Below, piece by piece: positions 1 through 5,911 of a DNA stretch of 6,183 nt. The notes below the pieces were generated by a model that did no database searches, was not told the DNA's origin, and saw only the letters and a list, made by a program, of their open reading frames with translations. The DNA is from Synergistaceae bacterium (GTDB lineage: Bacteria > Synergistota > Synergistia > Synergistales > Aminobacteriaceae), in NCBI GenBank assembly GCA_017475805.1, contig JAFVEW010000166.1, positions 1 through 6,183 of the forward strand. Reading direction: 5' to 3'. The position numbers and the translations under genes were made by a program. Positions within the stretch are counted from its first letter, which is position 1. Every line of letters begins with the position of its first letter.

Positions 1-731
1 CGGCGAAAATGTATCAAGTTGAAGATATTATCAAGCGTCTTGATGTTCCGGCTCAGCAAGTCATGTTAAGGGCAAGCATTTTTGAATTCAGCGACTCAGT
101 TACAAAAGAAGTTCAAACTGCTATCGAAGCCGTTTATGATAAATGGACTTTCACAAGCGACCCTCGAAACGGAAAAGGTTTAATTAGTTATCTTGACGAA
201 ACTTACATGAACGGCAAAGCTAATTTCAATCGTCAAGTAACTGCAACTCTTCAGGCTCTTGAAAATAGAGGCAAGGGACGAACAATCGCTAATCCTTCAG
301 TCATTGCTGTTGACGGCCAAGAAGCTACGATAAGTTTGAAGCAGGATATTTTATACAGCAAGGGAATTAACGAAAAAGGAAATATCGAATGGGGCAATGA
401 AGAAGTCGGCCCGGAATTAAAATTCACGCCTAAAATCGAAGAAAACGGATACGTTTATCTCGACATCAATATTAATACAGGCGACTATCTCGGCAAAGAC
501 ACTGACGGAAATATTCAGACGACGACGCGGGAAGTTACGACAAAAATTCGAGTCCGTGACGGAATGCCTTTCGTAATCGGCGGCTTAAATCAAGACGGCC
601 ATATCGTTACGCAGGCAAAAATCCCCGTGCTTGGCGATATTCCATTATTAGGCGAGTTATTTAAGTGGAAAAATAACGAACATAACAGAACTCAAGCTGT
701 CATGATCGTAACGCCGTTTATATTAAATTAG
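1..731 (+). CDS. Secretin (type II/III secretion or type IV pilus outer-membrane channel), C-terminal part, 5' truncated by window edge
   Basis: This is the C-terminal part of a secretin, the multimeric outer-membrane gate of type II and III secretion systems and type IV pili. The reading frame is open from base 3, and the Met codon at 9 is probably internal because the segment begins in mid-domain (VEDIIKRLDVPAQQVMLRA, the usual junction between the last periplasmic N domain and the secretin barrel). Counting from that Met, residues 85-108 match the conserved core (RTIANPSVIAVDGQEATI). Residues 205-218 (IPVLGDIPLLGELF) are the classic secretin signature, and the end (VMIVTPFILN) is the usual final strand. 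No pilotin-binding S-domain extension follows. Which system it serves cannot be told, since its partner genes would lie upstream. The family is clear; PilQ versus GspD is not resolved. Confidence 0.93.
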   Translation, partial: AKMYQVEDIIKRLDVPAQQVMLRASIFEFSDSVTKEVQTAIEAVYDKWTFTSDPRNGKGLISYLDETYMNGKANFNRQVTATLQALENRGKGRTIANPSVIAVDGQEATISLKQDILYSKGINEKGNIEWGNEEVGPELKFTPKIEENGYVYLDININTGDYLGKDTDGNIQTTTREVTTKIRVRDGMPFVIGGLNQDGHIVTQAKIPVLGDIPLLGELFKWKNNEHNRTQAVMIVTPFILN

Positions 732-747
732 GGGTTTTTTAGGGGAT

Positions 748-792
748 GTTAGGAGTTAGGAATTATCTTTGATTCCTAATTCCTATTTTTTT
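748..792 (+). terminator. Rho-independent-type terminator after the secretin gene, built from a repeated heptamer
   Basis: The left arm 750-763 (TAGGAGTTAGGAAT) pairs with the right arm 772-785 (ATTCCTAATTCCTA) over 14 bp with a single G-U pair. The loop is 8 nt (764-771), and a T7 run (786-792) follows at once. The stem is AT-rich, so it may be moderate in strength. The position 19 bp after the secretin stop fits termination of that transcript. The left arm contains two tandem GTTAGGA heptamers (748-761) that recur in other gaps of this window. Confidence 0.75.
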
Positions 793-797
793 ATTAA
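769..797 (+). promoter_or_regulatory. Candidate sigma-70 promoter for the FAD oxidoreductase gene
   Basis: TTGATT (769-774) and TATTAA (792-797) each match 4 of 6 consensus bases and are 17 bp apart, placing a start about 25 bp before the coding start at 827. They overlap the terminator hairpin, and the region is AT-rich, so chance matches are likely. It is offered because the gene follows a terminator and needs its own promoter. Confidence 0.25.
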
Positions 798-826
798 AAT
801 TAAAATAAAAAAGGGAAGCATAAATT

Positions 827-2746
827 ATGAAAAAAATTTTTTTATTCGCGCTATGTATTTTTATTTTTGCGGCTTCGGCTTGCAACGCTGAAATTAAAAA
901 TTCTTATGATTTAATCATCGCTGGCGGCGGCACGGGCGGCACAGGTGCTGCTATTCAGGCTGCAAGACTCGGCGTGAGCGTCTTAATCGTCGAGCCTACG
1001 TCAATGTTAGGAGGCCAAGCAACGGCTGCAGGTGTCTCAACGATGGACGACATGAGCAGAATCGAGAGCGGAATTTATAAAGAATTTATCGACCGCGTTA
1101 AAAATTATTACTCAGCAATGAAAAAATCTATCAATACTCCTTATTGGAAAGAACACGGAAAAGCCTTTGAGCCTTCCGTCGGCGATAAAATTCTCAAAGA
1201 AATGGTTTCTGAGTGCGAAAATATCGAGATTTTATTTCACTCAAAAATTCTTGACGTCGATAACGAAAATAAATCCGTGAAAATTCAAACTTCTGAAGGC
1301 GAGAGAGAAATTAACTATAAAATTTTAATCGACGCGACTGAATACGGAGATATTTTGCCTATGGTCGAGGCGCGTTATCGTTCTGGAAATTTTATCTCGC
1401 CGAACGTCAATAAAAATTCTTTTATTCAAGACATAACTTGGACAGCAATAATTAGAAAATATCCCGACGGAGTGCCGGAAAGACTCAAAGCTAAAAATCC
1501 TTTGCCTGATTATGAACGCGGCTTAAAAAATTATAAATCTTACGTTACGAAAGACGGCTTCGACTTTCAAGGCAAGTATCCCGTAAAAATGCCCGTGAAT
1601 TTAATTTCGCATAACGCTTATAGAGCCGTGCCTGACTCTTTTACGCCGGGAAGCTATACGGGCGCGAGAAAAAATTGGCCGAAAATTTCTAAAACAGGCG
1701 TCAACTGGGCTAATGATTATCCGGGAATGTATATGATAATGAATCACTACGGCTTAAACGTAATGTTTTTAGAAGACAAAGAGACACGCGCTCAAATGGA
1801 ACGCGACGCCTTAATAAAAACTTTGAATTTTATTTATTATATTCAGAACGAACTCGGTGCGGACTGGTCAGTCGATGAAAATGAATACGGCGAACTTCCT
1901 GAAGCAGCGAAAGATTTTCCCGACGAATGGAAAGAAATTGCCCGGCATATGCCGCCGATCCCTTATGTCAGAGAGTCAAGGCGCGTGCTTGGAGCTTACA
2001 CTCTGAACGCTAAGGCAGTCCACGAAAATTCTTTAAGCTGGCGAAACGGTCATAAAAATCACGAGTTCAGCGACGCAATCGCAATCGGCGGTTATAATTT
2101 AGACCTTCACGGCGGCGACGATGATGACGACATTGAAAGCGAACTTGGCGAAAAACAGTCTTCAATTTGGGGCAACATGCCGCAAGGACCTTTTCAAGTT
2201 CCTATGAAGATTTTAATTCCTGAAAGCGTCGATAATTTCTTGGCCGCTGAGAAAAATTTATCGATGTCGCGTTTAGTTTCGAGTGCCTTGCGTCTCCAGC
2301 CTATTACAATGATGACAGGACAAGCCGCAGGAGCTTTAGCCGCCGTAGCGATTAAAAATAATATTCAGCCGCGAGAAGTTCACCCGCTGCACGTTCAGAA
2401 AAAATTAGCCGAAGCCGGAGTCGTTTTGTCGCTCTGCAATTATTCTGACGTTCCAAGAGAACATAAAAATTTTGCAGCAATTCAAATTTCAAATTTATAC
2501 GGCCTGTTAAAACCGCGAACTTATCCAAGCATGACTGGAGCAAATATAAATTCTTCCGGCTCGAAAGGTCAAAAAGGGCGTTTTGCGCCGGACAAATTCA
2601 TCACGAAAAAAGATTTTGAAGACATGATTACACGAGCTGAAAAAATTACTGGAACAAAATTAGCATTGCCACATGTCGGAGTAACGATGACACGCGGCGA
2701 CGCTGTTGAGTTAATAGTTAATTTGATGGACGAGATTAATTTTTAA
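827..2746 (+). CDS. Exported FAD-dependent oxidoreductase (FAD_oxidored / PF12831-like) with C-terminal SLH-like domain
   Basis: This predicted flavoprotein has 639 residues; its substrate is unknown. It begins with a Sec-type signal peptide: KK, then a hydrophobic stretch at about 4-17, with likely cleavage after A21 (ACNA/E). A lipoprotein reading at C19 (ASAC) is poorer. A dinucleotide-binding Rossmann motif follows at 33-38 (GGGTGG), with the acidic residue E56 ending the second strand and LGGQAT at 61-66. Downstream are hallmarks of the FAD_oxidored family: VRESRRVLGAYTLN (381-394), DNFLAAEKNLS (469-479), RLQP (489-492) and GQAAG (498-502). Residues about 538-605 resemble an S-layer homology domain (YSDVPREHKNFAAIQ, then RFAPDKFITKKDFEDM), with a second partial SLH-like element (MTRGDAVELI, 621-630). 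The ATG is supported by AAGGGA at 811-816. The protein probably acts in the periplasm, tethered to the cell wall; this location is inferred. Confidence 0.88.
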   Translation: MKKIFLFALCIFIFAASACNAEIKNSYDLIIAGGGTGGTGAAIQAARLGVSVLIVEPTSMLGGQATAAGVSTMDDMSRIESGIYKEFIDRVKNYYSAMKKSINTPYWKEHGKAFEPSVGDKILKEMVSECENIEILFHSKILDVDNENKSVKIQTSEGEREINYKILIDATEYGDILPMVEARYRSGNFISPNVNKNSFIQDITWTAIIRKYPDGVPERLKAKNPLPDYERGLKNYKSYVTKDGFDFQGKYPVKMPVNLISHNAYRAVPDSFTPGSYTGARKNWPKISKTGVNWANDYPGMYMIMNHYGLNVMFLEDKETRAQMERDALIKTLNFIYYIQNELGADWSVDENEYGELPEAAKDFPDEWKEIARHMPPIPYVRESRRVLGAYTLNAKAVHENSLSWRNGHKNHEFSDAIAIGGYNLDLHGGDDDDDIESELGEKQSSIWGNMPQGPFQVPMKILIPESVDNFLAAEKNLSMSRLVSSALRLQPITMMTGQAAGALAAVAIKNNIQPREVHPLHVQKKLAEAGVVLSLCNYSDVPREHKNFAAIQISNLYGLLKPRTYPSMTGANINSSGSKGQKGRFAPDKFITKKDFEDMITRAEKITGTKLALPHVGVTMTRGDAVELIVNLMDEINF

Positions 2747-2749
2747 TCG

Positions 2750-2799
2750 GGAGTTAGGAGCAAGGTTATTATTATTTTTTACTCTTGCTCTTATTTTTT
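2750..2799 (+). terminator. Terminator hairpin after the FAD oxidoreductase gene, overlapping the end of the convergent gene
   Basis: GAGCAAG (2758-2764) pairs exactly with CTTGCTC (2784-2790) and extends outward by a G-U and an A-T pair (2756-2757 with 2791-2792) and inward by one G-U pair. The loop is 16-17 nt, and a T6 run (2794-2799) follows, giving + strand polarity. The right arm is also the last codons of the convergent - strand gene, whose stop codon lies in the loop. On the - strand no T run follows, so it should not act as an intrinsic terminator there. The shared decamer GGAGTTAGGA sits at 2750-2759. Confidence 0.55.
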
Positions 2800-3516
2800 G
2801 TTCTTGAGGTTTTACTTTCTTTTTCTTCGTGTTTGAAAAGCTCCTTCATTGAAGCCTTAGTTAAATTCTCAACAACTTTAATAACTTGGCCGCCCTGATA
2901 TTCACGATAAATTGAGCCTTTAGCCGCCGCAACATGGTCGCCTTCGGGATTATCAGCTAAAAAAATTTTAGGCTCAAAATTCGTGCTTAAATACGTAACG
3001 TCATGGGCAGGTATTATTTCTGTTTTTTTCTTCAGGTATCCGCAAAGTTTCAATGATTTTGCCGTGCCTGTCGCGCTTCTCGATTTCTCTGTATTCCGTG
3101 TAAGTCCTTGTAGTCTCCGGGACATGCTGAGTTACAAAATTTTGCGTTAAATTAGCCCTTATGAAAACAGAATAACCCATTTCTGAAGCAGCTTTGAAAA
3201 ATTCTGCACCGTCTAAAACTTTATCGCCGTAAATAAATTTCATATCTTCGATTAAAGCGTCGTAAGGCTTAATTATTAAATTTCCTTTGCCCATCGATGA
3301 GTTAATTCCTTCAATAAGCCATGAATTTATTTGAGCATTGAGCTGCTTTGCAGGCATTAATTGACTTCCGGCCTTAAGTTCAGTGTCAAGAGGCATAATG
3401 AAAACTTTTTTAAGCCCAGAAAATTTTAATGACGGATCTTGCCAAACTTCAACATCGGCAAAGGCTGAACTCGAAAATAAAGAAATCAGCGCGATTAATA
3501 TCAAAAATTTTTTCAT
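2772..3516 (-). pseudogene. Exported protein of unknown function, interrupted by a +1 frameshift at an A7 run
   Basis: I do not recognise the family. The gene starts at 3516 (ATG) with AAGGAG at 3529-3524, 7 nt upstream. The protein opens with a clear Sec signal peptide (MKKFLILIALISLFSSSAFA, cleavage before DVEVW). In the first frame it runs to a stop at 3001-3003 (171 codons), but the last 7 residues look out of frame. The sensible continuation, to the stop at 2772-2774, lies in the next frame. Removing one A from the A7 run at 3029-3023 joins them into a 247-residue protein (EEK then TEIIPAHDVTYLSTNFEPK). The mature part looks like a mixed alpha/beta periplasmic domain and ends in a Lys/Ser-rich tail. 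The start GLKKVFIMPLD loosely recalls DUF4136-like envelope proteins, which is weak. Either a recent mutation, slippage-corrected expression or a sequence error could explain it. It lies 11 bp behind the antiporter. Confidence 0.72.
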
Positions 3517-3523
3517 TCCTAAA

Positions 3524-3529
3524 CTCCTT
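3524..3529 (-). promoter_or_regulatory. Shine-Dalgarno site fused to the antiporter stop codon
   Basis: On the - strand the end of the antiporter reads ATG GAG TAA GGAG. The TAA stop (3530-3528) supplies the first bases of AAGGAG, which lies 7 nt before the ATG at 3516. This fixes the start of the downstream gene and implies translational coupling. Confidence 0.7.
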
Positions 3530-4835
3530 ACTCCATTGAACGGTAAGATAATCGCACACGACGCTGGAATAAATCTTCCTCGATTTCGTCGGCCTGTTCC
3601 TCAAGCATGAATTTATCTTCAAAGACCGGGTCGCCTGCGTCATCTTCTTGGCCTTTGAACGCGCTTTTTAAGACTATCGGCGTTATTATCGTGCAGATAA
3701 TTATCATTATAATAATAGGCCCTAAGAAATTTTCATCAATTAAATTCATCGACATTCCTTTTCCTGCAACTATAAGGGCAACCTCTCCACGACATACCAT
3801 GCCTAAGCCTATTTGATAACTTTGACGATTTTTGAAACCGCAAAGTTTAGCTCCTAAGCCGCAACCGCCTAACTTTGAGATTACACTGACAAAAACTAAA
3901 GCAATTGTAAAAGTAATTAATTCCGCGTTCATTTCAGGCAAAGTAACTTCAAGACCTATATTAGCAAAAAATATCGGAGTTAATAACAAATACGCTATCG
4001 TGTCAAATTTACTCGCAATATAATGACCTTTAGGCGACATAGCGATAATCATTCCTGCGGCAAAAGCTCCGATAATATCAGCAACCCCGAATACAACTTC
4101 AGCCGCCCATGCTAAAAATAAACAAAAAGCAAAGCCTATAACGGGATAACGTCTTAAATTACGCTGTTCCTGAATATAATCAGAATAAATCATGTAATGA
4201 TGATAGAAAAATCCTGCAATACTCACGAAAACAAAAAAGCCCGTGATTTTCATGAAAGTCTCCGTTACATCAACATTGCCGCCTGCCATTCCTGTTATTA
4301 TCGTTAAACAAATTAAGCCTAAAATATCGTCGATTAAAGCCGCCGCTAAAATTGTATTGCCGACTTTCGTTGACATTTTTCCGAGTTCTTTTAAGGTCTC
4401 GACAGTGATTGAAACTGAAGTCGCCGTTAAGACAGCTCCGACAAAAACAGCAGAAGCAAACGTTGCCTTTTCATCAAAAACAAACATTAAGCCCGTTCCC
4501 ATGCCTAAAGGAACAAGAACGCCGAGTAATGCAACTAAAAAACCTGATTTCCCGGAGGCTTTTAATTCGTCAATATTCGTCTCCATTCCGGCGGTGAACA
4601 TTATTACTATTACGCCGAGTTCTGCAAGAGCTTTCAGAAATGGTGAAGGCATCAGGCAAAATTGAAATCCGAAATATTTTGTCGTCAATGCCCCGAGAAC
4701 CGCAGGACCAAAGAATAATCCAGCCATCAACGCTCCGACAACTTGAGGAAGCTGTGCGCGACGCGAGAGAATGCTGAAGATTTTTGTTGACATTAAGATA
4801 ACGCAAAGGCTTAATAAATAATTATAGCCTTCCAC
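3528..4835 (-). CDS. CPA2-family cation (probably Na+)/proton antiporter
   Basis: This 435-residue inner-membrane protein has about 12-13 hydrophobic segments and exchanges a monovalent cation for protons. It opens with a typical first helix pair (LPQVVGALMAGLFFGPAVLG, 29-48) and GVIVIMFTAGMETN (74-87). The crossed, unwound-helix motif is TATSVSIT (137-144). The ion-binding pair is Asp-Asp at 169-170 (ALIDD), as in electrogenic CPA2 members such as NapA, where CPA1 or KefC types have other pairs. K321 (KLGGCGLGAK) and R349-G350-E351 (CRGEVALIVA) are also family positions. The protein stops after the transporter domain with an acidic cytoplasmic tail (396-420), and there is no RCK/TrkA-N domain as in KefB/KefC. 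The start is GTG, supported by AAAGGAAG at 4852-4845, 9 nt upstream. The ion specificity is inferred from the Asp pair only. Confidence 0.9.
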   Translation of the reverse strand: MEGYNYLLSLCVILMSTKIFSILSRRAQLPQVVGALMAGLFFGPAVLGALTTKYFGFQFCLMPSPFLKALAELGVIVIMFTAGMETNIDELKASGKSGFLVALLGVLVPLGMGTGLMFVFDEKATFASAVFVGAVLTATSVSITVETLKELGKMSTKVGNTILAAALIDDILGLICLTIITGMAGGNVDVTETFMKITGFFVFVSIAGFFYHHYMIYSDYIQEQRNLRRYPVIGFAFCLFLAWAAEVVFGVADIIGAFAAGMIIAMSPKGHYIASKFDTIAYLLLTPIFFANIGLEVTLPEMNAELITFTIALVFVSVISKLGGCGLGAKLCGFKNRQSYQIGLGMVCRGEVALIVAGKGMSMNLIDENFLGPIIIMIIICTIITPIVLKSAFKGQEDDAGDPVFEDKFMLEEQADEIEEDLFQRRVRLSYRSME

Positions 4836-4844
4836 AATAAATTA

Positions 4845-4852
4845 CTTCCTTT
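4845..4852 (-). promoter_or_regulatory. Shine-Dalgarno site defining the GTG start of the antiporter
   Basis: AAAGGAAG on the - strand, 9 nt before GTG at 4835-4833, decides this non-ATG start. The protein from this GTG begins at the first membrane helix, as expected for the family. Confidence 0.6.
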
Positions 4853-4863
4853 CTTATAAATGC

Positions 4864-4895
4864 AAGTAGGAGTTAGGAAGTAGGAAGTAGGAATT
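4864..4895 (+). repeat. Short tandem heptamer repeat (four units) in the kinase-antiporter gap
   Basis: Four consecutive 7-mers read AAGTAGG, AGTTAGG, AAGTAGG, AAGTAGG (4864-4891), followed by AATT. The stretch contains GGAGTTAGGA (4869-4878), also found at 752-761 and 2750-2759. The rest of this 105-bp gap (4836-4940) holds CTCCTCCTAA at 4928-4936, partly complementary to the repeat (TAGGAG at 4867 with CTCCTA at 4930, 6 bp across a large loop). I see no convincing terminator or promoter in it. Confidence 0.7.
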
Positions 4896-4940
4896 AAAAA
4901 AATCTTTCTGTTTTCCAAACTCATAGCTCCTCCTAAATTT

Positions 4941-5873
4941 CTAATTGTCTTCTGAGGGCTCGCCGAGTAAAGCTCCGACTTGATGACGCCAAGGCAATGA
5001 CGGGTGAGCACCGATTTTAGTACAGGCTAAAGCTCCGCATGCTGAACCGAAACGTGCAGCGCGTCTCAAAGGACGGCCTTCTCCGAGTGCTACGCAAAAT
5101 CCAGCACAGAAAGCATCTCTCGCGCCAGTGTTGTCGACTGAACGAATATTAAAAGCATCGAACGAAAAACTCTCTCCGCCATTCACAAAGACCATTCCGC
5201 CTTTCGCGCTTTGAGTTACAACAAGACAGCCGACACCGCGAGTTAAAATTTCTTGAGACATTTTATCGATATTTTTATTATCATGATTTTTATTTCCGGC
5301 GTAAAAACTCAAAGCTCTTTCGTTTAATATCATGTAATCTATATTTTTCCATGCCTCGTTTGGCAAAGAAAACGGAGGTTCAGCCGATAAAAAAGTCTTG
5401 CAGCCTAATTGACGAGCTAATTTCAAACCTGCTACGACTGTAGAGGTCGGACTTTCCATTTGAAAGAGAGCAGCATCGCAAACCTCAAAAATCTTTTTAG
5501 CCTCGTAAATATCTTTTTCCTTCAATAAAGTATTCGCGCCCTGAGCTATTACGATTGAATTATCTCCTTCGTCCGTAACTGTGATGACGGCAGTACCCGT
5601 AGCTAATTCTTTTTTAGTCCGCAAATGCGAACAGTCAACGCCGTTTTCAACTAAGACAGAACGTAAATGACGCCCGAAATCATCATCGCCGATACAGCCG
5701 ATTATGTATGAACGGGCATTTAATCTTGCGACTTCGAGTGCCTGATTAGAACCTTTGCCGCCTCCGGCCATCCCGAAAGGACCGCCTATTATAGTTTCGC
5801 CTTTTTCAGGACAGTGTGAAGCGCGGATAACAAGATCTATATTGAGTGAACCTACTATTGCAACAGCGGACAA
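4941..5873 (-). CDS. Ribokinase-like PfkB-family sugar kinase (RbsK-like) with altered active-site motifs
   Basis: This 310-residue cytoplasmic protein has the usual length of ribokinase, which transfers the ATP gamma-phosphate to ribose O5. Family marks are N11/D13 (GSLNIDLV), AGGGKGSNQA at 36-45 (PfkB signature 1), IGDDDFG (61-67), TGTAVITV (92-99), QMESP (138-142) and a C-terminal GAHPSLPWR (288-296), close to GAQPSVPWR of E. coli RbsK. Three motifs depart from the family. The anion-hole GAGD/AAGD reads GARD (250-253), with Arg252 replacing Gly while the catalytic Asp253 is kept. The NxxE magnesium/phosphate motif reads NERA (184-187). The NPAP loop reads SAEP (163-166). The TTG start is fixed by AGGGAGG at 5887-5881, 7 nt upstream. 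No ribose transporter or rbsD is adjacent. The fold is sure; the activity and true substrate are not. Confidence 0.85.
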   Translation of the reverse strand: MSAVAIVGSLNIDLVIRASHCPEKGETIIGGPFGMAGGGKGSNQALEVARLNARSYIIGCIGDDDFGRHLRSVLVENGVDCSHLRTKKELATGTAVITVTDEGDNSIVIAQGANTLLKEKDIYEAKKIFEVCDAALFQMESPTSTVVAGLKLARQLGCKTFLSAEPPFSLPNEAWKNIDYMILNERALSFYAGNKNHDNKNIDKMSQEILTRGVGCLVVTQSAKGGMVFVNGGESFSFDAFNIRSVDNTGARDAFCAGFCVALGEGRPLRRAARFGSACGALACTKIGAHPSLPWRHQVGALLGEPSEDN

Positions 5874-5880
5874 ATTTAAG

Positions 5881-5887
5881 CCTCCCT
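5881..5887 (-). promoter_or_regulatory. Strong Shine-Dalgarno site for the TTG start of the kinase
   Basis: AGGGAGG on the - strand, 7 nt before TTG at 5873-5871. No ATG lies near it in frame, and translation from this TTG begins exactly at the first beta strand of the PfkB fold (SAVAIVGSLNID). Confidence 0.7.
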
Positions 5888-5903
5888 GAAATTAATTCAT
5901 GTA

Positions 5904-5909
5904 ATTATA
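5904..5909 (-). promoter_or_regulatory. Possible -10 element (TATAAT) between dapF and the kinase
   Basis: An exact TATAAT on the - strand lies 30 bp before the kinase start. The best -35 candidate at 18 bp spacing (TTCAGG, 5933-5928) matches only 3 of 6 bases. It also lies in a 5-bp AT-rich inverted repeat (ATGTA 5899-5903, TACAT 5908-5912). It may give a secondary promoter within the operon. Confidence 0.25.
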
Positions 5910-5911
5910 CA

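Noticed and set aside
2100..2135. Asp-rich run (five Asp, residues 431-435) in the FAD protein as a calcium-binding repeat
   Set aside because: It is a single short run without the spacing of known calcium motifs; more likely a surface loop.
2352..2543. - strand 63-codon open frame inside the FAD oxidoreductase gene
   Set aside because: It lies fully antisense to conserved flavoprotein sequence, and nothing supports it.
3022..3030. A AAA AAC as a programmed -1 frameshift site in the exported protein gene
   Set aside because: The heptamer is in phase with the zero frame, but a -1 shift meets TAA after two codons (CAG AAA TAA). The plausible continuation needs a +1 shift, so a classic -1 site does not explain it.
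3383..4665. Several + strand open frames opposite the antiporter and the exported protein (e.g. 3383-3610, 3607-3816, 3832-4023, 4243-4665)
   Set aside because: They are antisense to a clear membrane-protein gene, lack ribosome binding sites and have composition typical of mirror frames (runs of Ile and Pro/Thr/Lys).
4570..4806. - strand 78-codon frame overlapping the antiporter N-terminal coding region
   Set aside because: It is an out-of-frame reading of the antiporter, rich in Ser/Arg, with no family resemblance.
4853..4858. TATAAG as a -10 box for the antiporter
   Set aside because: It abuts the Shine-Dalgarno, so a transcript started there would lack a usable ribosome binding site, and no -35 is seen.
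4864..4891. Possible CRISPR-like or phage-attachment repeat
   Set aside because: The units are 7 bp with no spacers, and there is no integrase, cas gene or tRNA nearby; it is a simple tandem repeat.
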